Below, piece after piece: positions 33,880 through 42,731 of a stretch of DNA of 64,000 nucleotides (position 1 is the first letter of the stretch; each line of letters opens with the position of its first letter). The notes under the pieces are model-generated. The model was not told where the DNA came from, did no database searches, and saw only the letters and a program-made list of their open reading frames with translations. Both the position numbers and the translations under genes were made by a program. The DNA is from JAJDOD01 sp039024895 (lineage in GTDB: Bacteria > Pseudomonadota > Alphaproteobacteria > Rhodobacterales > Rhodobacteraceae): contig JBCCPJ010000018.1 of assembly GCA_039024895.1 (NCBI GenBank), positions 4,575 through 68,574 of the forward strand. The letters are read 5' to 3'.

Positions 33880-35584
33880 CGGACCCATTTCGACCCACGA
33901 CATCGCAAAAGGTACTCTGAAACAGCACCGATACTTCTTCGGGTTCGCATTTCTTTTCAGCATTTTCAGCAACCTTCTGATGCTGACCGGCCCACTTTTC
34001 ATGTTGCAGGTTTATGACCGCGTTCTGGGGTCACGCTCAGAAGAAACGCTAGTAGCTCTCCTCGTCCTTGTCCTGGCGCTATATGGATTGATGTGGCTCC
34101 TGGACTTCGCGCGTGCCCGCCTTTTGGCCCGTTTCGGTGCGCGGTTTCAGGCCGCCCTTGATGCGGCTATCTTTCGCGCTGAATTACGACAAGCCGGGCC
34201 TGCTACGAAGGCGCCCACCGGGGGGCGCGACCTTGAGGCAGTGCAATCGCTCTTTGGGTCTTCTGCCTTACCCGCCTTGTTGGACTTGCCGTTCACGCCT
34301 TTATTCATCGCTGTGATCTTTATCTTTCACACCTGGCTTGGGTTTTTTGCCCTTGCTGGCGGTGCAATTCTTGTGGGCATCACGCTGTTGAACCAAACCC
34401 TAACTTCAAGCCGCGTCGCCGAGGCGCAATCGACCAGTGAAGCGACACATAAGTTTGCGGAGAACGCGCGATCAGCGGCGGAATTGATCCGTAGCCAAGG
34501 CATGCTCGATACGGTGACCGATCGCTGGCTTCAGGGGCGGAAGACAGCGCTCCGCCAAAACATGACAGCTGTCGATTGGACCGGCGCATTCTCAACCTTT
34601 ACCCGAGCCTTTCGTCTCGCGTTGCAATCACTGGTGTTGGCACTCGGGGCGTGGCTGGTTCTGCGCAACGAGTTGACGCCGGGTGCGATGATCGCAGCTT
34701 CAATTTTATTGGGCCGCGCACTTGCACCGATTGAGCAGATTATCGGCCGTTGGCCGCAAATCACGCGTGCGCGGACCGGATGGCGCGATTTGATGACATT
34801 CCTCGACACATCTGTCGAACCAAACGCGCGGACCCGCCTGCCGCGCCCTAGCGGGAAGCTGGACGTGAAGGGAGTTACCATAACCAACGCACCGGGGCAT
34901 CCGCCCGTACTCTACAATGTCACGTTCAGCCTAAGCCCAGGCGAAGCGCTCGGCGTAATTGGCAAAAGCGGTTCTGGCAAAACGACAATCGCAAAGACCA
35001 TTCTAAGTCTTGTCACACCTACCATTGGGGAAGTGCGCCTTGGGGGCGCGCTTATCTCCCATTACACGCCTGCCGACCTTGGCCACCACATTGGCTATCT
35101 GCCCCAAGACCCGGTTCTAATTACTGGAACGATCGCTGAGAATATTGCCCGCATGTCTTTAAGCCCCGACAGCCGCGCTGTGTTTGAAGCGGCGGAAAAG
35201 GCCAAGGTGCATGACCTCATTCTTTCTCTGCCCGATGGCTATGACACGCCGGTGCGCGACAACATGATTGGCCTATCAGGCGGTCAGCGCCAAAGAATCG
35301 CTCTGGCCCGCGCTTTATATGGCGAGCCGATGCTGCTGGTTCTGGACGAACCGAACTCCGCCCTGGATCAAGAAGGAAGCGAGGCGCTTAACGCTGCTGT
35401 CCGTCAGATGAAGTCCGAGGGCCGCACCGTTATCATCATGACCCATAGGCCTGTCGCAATTTCGGAATGCGACAAACTATTGATGGTTGAAGGAGGAAAG
35501 GTCTCCGCCTTTGGCCCGCGCGATCAAGTGTTGCGCTCGGTCGTTCGAAATGTCGACGATATTCAACGAAATATGCGTGCATGA
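33857..35584 (+). CDS. Type I secretion system permease/ATPase (PrtD/HlyB-type)
   Basis: 575 residues counted from TTG 33857, the only conventional start before the conserved region; it sits inside a hairpin and lacks a ribosome binding site, so the true start may be a rare codon such as CTG at 33917 (AAAAGG upstream). The exporter domain opens with FSNLLMLTGPLFMLQVYDRVL and has about five helices; the ATPase has Walker A IGKSGSGKTT (about 370), LSGGQRQRIALARAL (about 473) and LVLDEPNSALD. It exports an unknown protein, often an RTX protein, with the HlyD-type adaptor encoded next. Confidence 0.93.
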   Translation: MIAPSRGNGPISTHDIAKGTLKQHRYFFGFAFLFSIFSNLLMLTGPLFMLQVYDRVLGSRSEETLVALLVLVLALYGLMWLLDFARARLLARFGARFQAALDAAIFRAELRQAGPATKAPTGGRDLEAVQSLFGSSALPALLDLPFTPLFIAVIFIFHTWLGFFALAGGAILVGITLLNQTLTSSRVAEAQSTSEATHKFAENARSAAELIRSQGMLDTVTDRWLQGRKTALRQNMTAVDWTGAFSTFTRAFRLALQSLVLALGAWLVLRNELTPGAMIAASILLGRALAPIEQIIGRWPQITRARTGWRDLMTFLDTSVEPNARTRLPRPSGKLDVKGVTITNAPGHPPVLYNVTFSLSPGEALGVIGKSGSGKTTIAKTILSLVTPTIGEVRLGGALISHYTPADLGHHIGYLPQDPVLITGTIAENIARMSLSPDSRAVFEAAEKAKVHDLILSLPDGYDTPVRDNMIGLSGGQRQRIALARALYGEPMLLVLDEPNSALDQEGSEALNAAVRQMKSEGRTVIIMTHRPVAISECDKLLMVEGGKVSAFGPRDQVLRSVVRNVDDIQRNMRA

Positions 35585-36885
35585 CCCAGCCTACGAAAAC
35601 CTCCGAATATAGCCCTGCCCTGCCGCTTTTTGTTGGCGTGGTGGCCCTTGTTCTGCTCGTGGCATGTATTGGCTTCTGGAGCGTCCGCACACAAATTGCC
35701 GGCGCAATTATCGCCAACGGTCTGATCGAAGTGGAGCACAACCGTCAGGTTGTCCAGCACGCGGAAGGTGGGACGGTTGGTGTCATTCTAGCGCGGGACG
35801 GCGACCGCGTGGCCGCCGGTGACGTCGTCCTTCGGCTCGATGACACGTTGCTGCGGTCCGACATTGCGGTGTCGGAACTGCAGCTTGTGGAGTTGACAGC
35901 ACGAAGCGCGCGTCTTGAAGCGGAACGGGAGGGTGCCAGTTCTATCACGCTCCCGCGCACACTGGCCAAAACGACAGACGACACAGCGCTTGCTCAGATT
36001 GCCGGGCAGCAAAAGCTTTTCGAGGCGCGTCTTGACAGCCTTGATCGAGAATTGACGCAAATCAGTGAGAGCATCGCGCAGACGAGGAACCGGATCGCCG
36101 GAACGGAAGCACAAATCGCTGCGTTGAATACACAAGCTGATCTTGTGGCAGAGGACTTGGCGAACCAGGTAACGCTGCTTGAGAAAGGGCTGGTGCCGGG
36201 GCAACGCGCGTCGAACCTACGCCGAGATGCCGCTCGAATAGCTGGCGAAATCGGGGCGCTCACGGCAAAAATCGCCGAGTATCGCGGTGAAATTGCCGGG
36301 TTTGAGATTGAACGCCTTAAGCGGGTCACGACCCGCCGCGAAGATGCGATTGCGGAACTGAGGGACATTCAGTTTCGCGAGTTGGAACTCACCGAACGAC
36401 TGCGTGGATTGCGGGAAAGACTGAAGCGCCTGGACGTCCGCTCACCGGTCGCTGGTATCGTGTACGGCAGTACGGTTTTTGCCGAGCAAGCCGTGCTCCG
36501 CCCGGCCGACACCTTGATGTATATTGTCCCGCAGGATCAGCCGTTGATTGTAAGTGCGCGGGTGGACGCGATCCACATCGATCAGGTCCATGTTGGACAA
36601 GCGGCCAATTTACGGTTCCCGGCATTTAATCAACGCACGACACCGGAAGTTGCCGGGCGCGTTCTCAAAGTGTCACCCGATGTCTTCGTCGATCAAACCA
36701 CGGGACTTTCGTACTACGAGGTCGATGTCATGCCGCTCGCATCGGAGCTTGCCAAGCTGAACGGCAACGTTTTAATTCCCGGCATGCCCGTTGAGACTTT
36801 TCTCAAGACCGACGAACGCACACCGCTGTCCTACCTGACGAAACCGCTCACGGACTATTTTGGGCGCGCATTCCGCGAAAGCTAG
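35581..36885 (+). CDS. HlyD-family type I secretion adaptor (membrane fusion protein)
   Basis: 434 residues. One N-terminal membrane helix (LPLFVGVVALVLLVACIGFW, residues 11-30), then a lipoyl-like start (VVQHAEGGTVGVILARDGDRV), a long coiled-coil hairpin (about 90-290) and a beta-barrel closing with VRSPVAGIVYG. It links the inner-membrane exporter to an outer-membrane channel. It overlaps the ATPase gene by 4 bases. No channel or RTX substrate gene is adjacent. Confidence 0.95.
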   Translation: MTQPTKTSEYSPALPLFVGVVALVLLVACIGFWSVRTQIAGAIIANGLIEVEHNRQVVQHAEGGTVGVILARDGDRVAAGDVVLRLDDTLLRSDIAVSELQLVELTARSARLEAEREGASSITLPRTLAKTTDDTALAQIAGQQKLFEARLDSLDRELTQISESIAQTRNRIAGTEAQIAALNTQADLVAEDLANQVTLLEKGLVPGQRASNLRRDAARIAGEIGALTAKIAEYRGEIAGFEIERLKRVTTRREDAIAELRDIQFRELELTERLRGLRERLKRLDVRSPVAGIVYGSTVFAEQAVLRPADTLMYIVPQDQPLIVSARVDAIHIDQVHVGQAANLRFPAFNQRTTPEVAGRVLKVSPDVFVDQTTGLSYYEVDVMPLASELAKLNGNVLIPGMPVETFLKTDERTPLSYLTKPLTDYFGRAFRES

Positions 36886-36917
36886 CCGCGCGCAAAGCAT
36901 GGCTTCCCTTAGACCGA

Positions 36918-37931
36918 TCAATCATAGCGCAGGTCGGCCGCCTTCCCGCGGAAGATGACATAGCTAAGCGCGGTGTAAGCGAGGATGGTCGGCAATACGA
37001 ACAGCGTTCCGACCAGAATGATGATCAGGCTCTCAGGAGCTGATGCGGATTCGTAGATCGTCATCTTTTCCGGGACAACATAGGGATAAAAGCTGTAAGC
37101 CATGCCACAGAAACTCAGGGCAAACAGTAGCATGATGGCCGCGAACGGTGCCCACGCATAACGGTCCCCTTCCATGGGCAACCGCTTCAGCTTCCACCAC
37201 AGAAAGGCAATGAGCGCGGCGGACAAGACAGGGAGCGGCGCGAGGTACAGCAATTCGGGGAAGCTGAACCACTTGTCGAATATTCGCGTGCTCACAAACG
37301 GTGTGGCCAGCGATATCGCGCCGATACCGAGAAGCAGGCCCCAGATGCCGCCCTTGGTCCAGCCGACGGCCTTCTTCTGCAATTCACCGTCGGTTTTGGC
37401 GATCAACCACGCGGCGCCGATACAGCTATAGCCCACGGTCAGGAACACTGCTGTCAGCAGCGCGAAGGCCGCGTGGGGCAACGTCCAAGTGAGCCCCATG
37501 ACGTACATGCCCAACATGAACCCCTGGCTCATCGATGCCATCAGCGAACCTGTGAAAAACGCGCCATTCCAAAACGGTTTTTGATTTGCTGGCGCTTTTG
37601 CACGGAATTCGAAGGAGACGCCGCGAAGGATCAACCCGACGAGCATAATGGCAACTGGCAGATAAAGCGCGGTGAGGATCACACCGTGGGCTGCCGGAAA
37701 TGCTACCAGTAAGAGACCGATGGCCAAGACGAGCCAGGTTTCATTTGCGTCCCAAAAAGGACCGATGGAGGCGACCAACCGATCTTTCTCTTCGTCTTCC
37801 GAGAGCGGCATGAGCAAGCCCACGCCCAGATCGAACCCATCCAGGATCACGTAAATCAGGATCGATACGCCCATCAACGCCGCAAAGGTGAACGGCAACC
37901 ACACATTCGGGTCGCCGAAGAGGGTCATCAT
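36918..37931 (-). CDS. cioB: Cytochrome bd-type quinol oxidase subunit II
   Basis: 337 residues with about eight to nine membrane helices, starting FAALMGVSILIYVILDGFDLGVG, a hallmark of CydB/CioB, followed by IGPFWDANETWLVLAIGLLLVAFP. It forms the heterodimeric quinol oxidase with the subunit I gene just upstream (one-base gap). The enzyme reduces oxygen to water at the cytoplasmic membrane without pumping protons and has high oxygen affinity or cyanide tolerance. Confidence 0.96.
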   Translation of the reverse strand: MMTLFGDPNVWLPFTFAALMGVSILIYVILDGFDLGVGLLMPLSEDEEKDRLVASIGPFWDANETWLVLAIGLLLVAFPAAHGVILTALYLPVAIMLVGLILRGVSFEFRAKAPANQKPFWNGAFFTGSLMASMSQGFMLGMYVMGLTWTLPHAAFALLTAVFLTVGYSCIGAAWLIAKTDGELQKKAVGWTKGGIWGLLLGIGAISLATPFVSTRIFDKWFSFPELLYLAPLPVLSAALIAFLWWKLKRLPMEGDRYAWAPFAAIMLLFALSFCGMAYSFYPYVVPEKMTIYESASAPESLIIILVGTLFVLPTILAYTALSYVIFRGKAADLRYD

Positions 37932-37932
37932 G

Positions 37933-39318
37933 TCATTCTCCCGGGATAGCGGCCACTTCGGCTTCGCCGCTGCGCGGATACTTACGGGTCGAAAGCGGCT
38001 CGCCCCGGCTCGCTTTCCACGCCAAATACGTCACTGTGCCCATATAGGCGAAGATGAGAGCCGCGTAGACCACAAGGTAGAGGATCAAGGTGCCCAGAAC
38101 CATCGGCGCCGGGACGTCGGCGACGGCTTGCTTGGTGGTCAACACACCTTGGACCAGCCATGGCTGTCGACCGATTTCGGTCGTGTACCAACCCGCCAGC
38201 GTCGCGATCCAACCGGAGAATGCCATGGCAGCAAAAGCGAAAAGCATCAATTTAGGCAAGTGCTCCGCCCCGCGCCGACGAAGCATATATGCGCCAGCCC
38301 AGCTTAGCGCCAGCATCGCCATGCCGGTGCCGACCATAATCCGGAAGCTCCAGAATACAGGGGCGACAGGTGGGTGGAGCGGCGTGCCGTCTTCGGCAAC
38401 AAAATCATTGAGGCCCGGGACAACGCCATCCGCCTTGTGCTTGAGTATGAGCGAAGCACCATTGGCGATACCAATTTCCATACGGTTTTCCCGTGCTTCT
38501 TCGTCCGGGATCGCAAACAGCAAAAGCGGCACATGGCTTTGAGTTTCCCAGTTCCCTTCCATCGCCGCGACCTTTTGCGGCTGATGTTCAAGCGTATTCA
38601 GGCCGTGCATATCGCCTGCGAATATCTGAATCGGGATCAACGCCGCGCCAAGAAGGATGCCGACGCGCATAGTCGATTTGACGCTTTCTTTCCGATCGCC
38701 CCAGAGGAGACGGATGGCAGAGATACCCGCGATCAAAAAGGCCACCGTCAGGCCGGATGCCAAGAGCATATGCAAAAGCCGGTAGGGCATCGACGGGTTG
38801 AAGATGATCGCCCACCAATCTGTGGCGTAGGCAACGCCGTCGCGCAGCTCATAACCTGCAGGCGTGTGCATCCATGAGTTCAGAACCAGGATCCAGAAGG
38901 CGGACATGGTCGTGCCGAATGCCACCAGAAAGGTTGCCGTCGTATGGAGCCAGTTCGGCACCTTGCGCGCTCCGAAGAGCATGATGCCAAGGAATACTGC
39001 TTCCAGGAAGAATGCGGTCATCACTTCATAGGCAAGAAGCGGTCCCGCGATATTCCCCACGGCTTCCATGAAACCGGGCCAATTTGTTCCAAACTGGAAC
39101 GACATTGTAATGCCGGAAACAACGCCCATGGCAAAAGAGAGGGCGAAGACTTTTACCCAAAACAGGTAAGCCTCCATCCATTTCTGTTCGCCCGTTGCGT
39201 TGAAACGCAGCTTGAAGAACAACAAAACCCACCCGAGTGCGATCGTGATCGTCGGGAATAAGATGTGAAACGATATGTTCGCTCCAAATTGGATGCGCGA
39301 CAGAAGCAGCGTGTCCAT
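37933..39318 (-). CDS. cioA: Cytochrome bd-type quinol oxidase subunit I (short Q-loop, CioA type)
   Basis: 461 residues. Haem ligands are visible: His in FHILFP near the N-terminus, His in YRLLHMLLASG, and Met in WSFRIMVGTGM; the quinol loop has GLNTLEHQPQKVAAMEG, and GRQPW is present. The short Q-loop and length place it with cyanide-insensitive (CioA) rather than long-loop CydA enzymes. First gene of the cioAB pair. No cydX-like small ORF or regulator is adjacent. Confidence 0.95.
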   Translation of the reverse strand: MDTLLLSRIQFGANISFHILFPTITIALGWVLLFFKLRFNATGEQKWMEAYLFWVKVFALSFAMGVVSGITMSFQFGTNWPGFMEAVGNIAGPLLAYEVMTAFFLEAVFLGIMLFGARKVPNWLHTTATFLVAFGTTMSAFWILVLNSWMHTPAGYELRDGVAYATDWWAIIFNPSMPYRLLHMLLASGLTVAFLIAGISAIRLLWGDRKESVKSTMRVGILLGAALIPIQIFAGDMHGLNTLEHQPQKVAAMEGNWETQSHVPLLLFAIPDEEARENRMEIGIANGASLILKHKADGVVPGLNDFVAEDGTPLHPPVAPVFWSFRIMVGTGMAMLALSWAGAYMLRRRGAEHLPKLMLFAFAAMAFSGWIATLAGWYTTEIGRQPWLVQGVLTTKQAVADVPAPMVLGTLILYLVVYAALIFAYMGTVTYLAWKASRGEPLSTRKYPRSGEAEVAAIPGE

Positions 39319-39514
39319 TATGTGCCCTTCAGGGATAATTACTTTGGTTATGATATAGGAGGCACACCGCTCGCGTCACCGTCCTGCGACAGGATGCCGG
39401 GGGTGCGACATTCCGGCAATTCGCGCACTGGGCCCGCCGTGCCCAAGCATTTGATGTAATTGTATAAATTTAGGATCGCCGCTTGCCGACACTTGTATAC
39501 CAAAAGGCACCCTC

Positions 39515-39541
39515 GATATCGGCCACCCAGCGGCCGATATC
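39515..39541 (-). terminator. Perfect hairpin between betC and cioA
   Basis: GATATCGGCC / GGCCGATATC, 10-base perfect stem with a 7-base loop, 43 bases beyond the betC stop. The 265-base gap 39319-39583 has no gene. The hairpin probably ends the betC transcript; the run CCTTTT follows a few bases later on the minus strand. Confidence 0.65.
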
Positions 39542-39583
39542 TTCCGCGTCGATTTATGCGCAATGGTCGGGAGTGTCTAAGCT

Positions 39584-41128
39584 TTAATTCTCACTGACGT
39601 CATCGTTTTGGACAGGTGGAAAGCGATAACGCTGGTTCGCTTCAGCCCAATCCATGTGGTTGCGAACATATTGCTGGCTCGCCTCCGACGGCGGATTGTA
39701 ATCCCAATGCTCTCCGGCCCCTGCTTCCATGGCGGCATGTAAGGCGCGCCGGGATTTTTGGGCGGAAATAACCCGTTGGCGCAAGGCTTTACCGTCCCAG
39801 CGCCTTGCCACCTCTTCGGCAAAGGCCGCGGCTTTGTCGGCATAAGCCGGGTCGTGGGCGAGGTTGGTCTGCTCCAATGGGTCTGCCACGACATCAAAAA
39901 GGAGCGGTGGGTCAATATCGCAGTGAATGTACTTTAGGGTGCCGCGCCGGATCATCATGAGCGGCGCCGGTGTCATCTCTGCGCAATACTCTCCGATCGC
40001 CACATCCTCGGGGTCGGCTTCTCCGCGTGCCAAAGGCATGAGACTGCGCCCATCGACTGGCTCACCCAGCATGTCTTCGGAACCTCCTGCGATTTCAAGA
40101 AATGTCGGCAACAAGTCGATAAGCGAACAGGTATTGCTGACGCTACCTTGCGCAATACCGGGCCCAGCCATCACCAAAGGTACTCGCGCGGAATGCTCAA
40201 AGAAGTTCATCTTATACCACAGCCCGCGCTCACCCAGCATGTCACCATGGTCGGCGGTCACAATGACAATGGTGTTTTCAAGTTCTCCAATATCCGCGAG
40301 CGTTTTCACCAACTCCCCGATTTTACTGTCGAAGTAGCTGACATTGGCGAAATATGCGCGGCGAGCGCGTTTAACTTCCGTCTCTGTCAGAGGGATATAC
40401 GAGGCCTCGATCCCGTCCGAAAGCCGTCGGGTGTGAGGGTCGAGCTCATCCGGTGCAGGCACAAAGGCCGGCAAATCAATCTCATCGTCCAAGTAGCGGT
40501 CCCACCATTCCGGGCGCGCGACATAGGGGTCATGCGGGTGAATGAAGCTCGCCACCAGTGAAAACGGTGCTGCATTGCCCATCGCCTTGTCACGCGCAAC
40601 ATCCAGAAGCCACCGCCGCGCGGCAAACGCGACCTCGTCGTCGTAATCAATTTGATAGGTTGTTGTCGCAACACCGCTTTCCTTCACGGTCTGCATATTG
40701 TGATACCATTTGTCGATCCGCACGTCGTGGGCTTCCCAATCGGGCGTCCAGGCGAAGTCAGCCGGATAGATGTCAGTGGTCACGCGATCTTCGAACCCGT
40801 GCTTTTGGTCTGGCCCGACAAAATGCATCTTTCCCGAAAGGCAAGTGCGATAGCCAAGGGATTTGAGATAGTGGGCAAAAGTAGGCGTAGATGCCTTAAA
40901 CTCGGAGGCGTTGTCAAATGCGCCAATTCGGCTGACAAGCTGCCCAGACATGAACGCACAACGCGACGGCGCACAGATCGGTGAGTTACAATAGGCGGCG
41001 TCGAAGCGCATGCCGCGTGCCGCGAGCGCGTCGAGATTTGGGGTCTTAGCGATGGTATGGCCATAGGCTCCCGTAAAATGCGGCGCGAGCTGATCAGCCA
41101 TGATGACAACGATATTGGGGCGGGACAT
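39584..41128 (-). CDS. betC: Choline-sulfatase
   Basis: 514 residues from the ATG preceded by AAAGGAGG; this start gives the family-typical MSRPNIVVIMADQ. The formylglycine site is CAPSRCAFMSGQ, where the first Cys is converted to the catalytic aldehyde. The segments DWEAHDVRIDKWYHNMQ and YDDEVAFAARRWLLDVAR are characteristic of BetC. It hydrolyses choline-O-sulfate to choline and sulfate in the cytoplasm, feeding glycine betaine synthesis. betA, betB and betI are not adjacent. The amine-demethylation genes earlier in the window could act downstream on betaine-derived products, which is inference. Confidence 0.93.
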   Translation of the reverse strand: MSRPNIVVIMADQLAPHFTGAYGHTIAKTPNLDALAARGMRFDAAYCNSPICAPSRCAFMSGQLVSRIGAFDNASEFKASTPTFAHYLKSLGYRTCLSGKMHFVGPDQKHGFEDRVTTDIYPADFAWTPDWEAHDVRIDKWYHNMQTVKESGVATTTYQIDYDDEVAFAARRWLLDVARDKAMGNAAPFSLVASFIHPHDPYVARPEWWDRYLDDEIDLPAFVPAPDELDPHTRRLSDGIEASYIPLTETEVKRARRAYFANVSYFDSKIGELVKTLADIGELENTIVIVTADHGDMLGERGLWYKMNFFEHSARVPLVMAGPGIAQGSVSNTCSLIDLLPTFLEIAGGSEDMLGEPVDGRSLMPLARGEADPEDVAIGEYCAEMTPAPLMMIRRGTLKYIHCDIDPPLLFDVVADPLEQTNLAHDPAYADKAAAFAEEVARRWDGKALRQRVISAQKSRRALHAAMEAGAGEHWDYNPPSEASQQYVRNHMDWAEANQRYRFPPVQNDDVSEN

Positions 41129-41316
41129 AGAGCCTCCTTTGACAGTCAGGTTGCGAAAATCAAAGGGACTCAGGTGGTGGTTGATACTGCATCCGCTTGG
41201 TGTGGCGCGCATTCATCGGGCAAGGCTCTTGTCTAGTTGCAGGCTCCACGCTTCGAAAACAGTCGCATCAGCGCCCGGTTTCACCACCTAATTTGTATTG
41301 GGAAAAGCTTGCATAC

Positions 41317-41366
41317 AAAAGAAAAATGCGCAGGGCGGTCGGGAACCAATCGACCAACCCTGCGCA
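41317..41366 (-). terminator. Rho-independent terminator of the PilJ-domain gene
   Basis: Read on the minus strand, TGCGCAGGG ... CCCTGCGCA form a 9-base perfect outer stem (41366-41358 with 41335-41327), extended by an inner GGTCG/CGACC stem, followed directly by TTTTTCTTTT. It lies 51 bases after the stop of the exported PilJ-domain gene. Confidence 0.9.
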
Positions 41367-41416
41367 GGAACCTCAAGCAACCGATCAAAGAGCCTGAAGT
41401 TGTTCTGTGATTTGGC

Positions 41417-42340
41417 TCAGCTGCCTTCGAACTTGGAGGCGTCGGAATACTGGCCAACAACTTTGTTCATGTTGCCCGTCATCTTATTCATACCATTGAA
41501 TAGATGCGCCCGTTCTTCCGTGCTGAGTTCAGTACCATTCAAAACGGCTTCAACGGAGGGTTTCAACTCTGACCAATTCGTCTGAACGACTTTAAGCCCT
41601 TCGGCGATCGTGGCATTGGGCGGCGGTGCAATCCCGGCGGCAGCCATGCCGTTTCTGAGTGCCCTCAGCGAGGTCTCAAACACTTCGGCTGTCGCGGCAA
41701 GTTCCGCTTGAGACGCCTCGACATTGATGCCGGAAGCGGCAAGACAGGCGTTCTTTGACATGCGCTGCGAAAGCATACGCTGGCGGCCCGATATATCGAC
41801 CAGCATCGCGAAAGACTGAAGCATCGCATTCGGGTCCGAGTATTGCGCGGATAGATCACTTACCAGAAGCTTCGCCATATCGAGGAGCGGTGCGCTTTGA
41901 TCGGCAATCGCCGTCACATGCGCCGTTGTTTTCTCGCCAGCCGCAATCGCATCAAGCTCCGTTGCCACAGTCGCCCATTCGTCACGGAGCATGCCGATGC
42001 GGCGGATGGTCTTTTTGCGCTTCTCAGCACCGTTGATTCCGAGGTCGGCATTTCCAAACTCGAGGGCATCAACGATGAGTGCAAACTCACTCATAGCCGC
42101 TTCCATGGCGGGTCCGCTCTTCGCTGGGTCGATGCCTGCAACATAGTTGCAGCTTGTCGCAACAACGCGTTGGCTCAACATGCGTAGCTTGCCGGAGAAG
42201 TTCACGCGCTCGCTTGCGCCTATCCGTTCGGCGTAGGCGGCTTTGTCGCTCGCGCCGCTCTCGGACAAAGCTGGAGATGAAAGCGCAAGAAAGAAAGCAG
42301 TCAAGCCCAAGCTGACCGGTGTAAAAACCCGATTTTTCAT
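41417..42340 (-). CDS. Exported protein with two PilJ-type sensor domains
   Basis: 307 residues from the ATG giving MKNRVFTPVSLGL; a signal peptide ends near SPALS. Two copies of the type IV pili methyl-accepting chemotaxis transducer N-terminal (PilJ) domain are visible, marked by SGKLRMLSQRVVATSCNYVAG and SGRQRMLSQRMSKNACLAASG. This helical domain usually forms the periplasmic sensor of PilJ or NarX-like proteins; here no membrane anchor or signalling domain follows, so the protein should be a soluble periplasmic ligand binder. It stands alone with its own terminator. Ligand unknown. Confidence 0.88.
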   Translation of the reverse strand: MKNRVFTPVSLGLTAFFLALSSPALSESGASDKAAYAERIGASERVNFSGKLRMLSQRVVATSCNYVAGIDPAKSGPAMEAAMSEFALIVDALEFGNADLGINGAEKRKKTIRRIGMLRDEWATVATELDAIAAGEKTTAHVTAIADQSAPLLDMAKLLVSDLSAQYSDPNAMLQSFAMLVDISGRQRMLSQRMSKNACLAASGINVEASQAELAATAEVFETSLRALRNGMAAAGIAPPPNATIAEGLKVVQTNWSELKPSVEAVLNGTELSTEERAHLFNGMNKMTGNMNKVVGQYSDASKFEGS

Positions 42341-42731
42341 GATGGTTCCGTTCCGTAGTCCACAATCTTTACTCAAGTATCGACCGCGGATAACTCATGC
42401 ACTCGATACCAACTAACCTAACGTTAGCTTAATAAAGTAGCTAAAATTTGCGGCACTAAGCGCAATCATGGCAAAGTCTCGTTTTTCTCGGTACCTTTTT
42501 GAGGCAAACACCCGTTTTCTGCGACATTAGCCAATGCTAATGTCGTTTATCCAAAATTTAGTGTCATTAATGCGAATAGGAGTATGGCAAAGACGATTCA
42601 CTTCGCGTTGCTGATTTTCCTACTGGATCAACAGACTTGTTATCTTACGTAGCCCGACTACAAGCTCGAAGCGTAAGACACTCTTGGAGCCTCTTAGGCC
42701 GCATTTCTTAAAAGCAAACCATAAGCCACCC
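42341..42731. other. Intergenic region with two dyad elements
   Basis: About 390 bases between divergent genes without a supported ORF. A palindrome CTAACGTTAG lies at 42418-42427 on the side of the PilJ-domain gene. A strong hairpin CGACATTAGC-CAAT-GCTAATGTCG (10-base stem) lies at 42522-42545 before the RgpF-like gene. Both could be regulator sites; the shared TTAGC element hints at one regulator. Confidence 0.5.
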
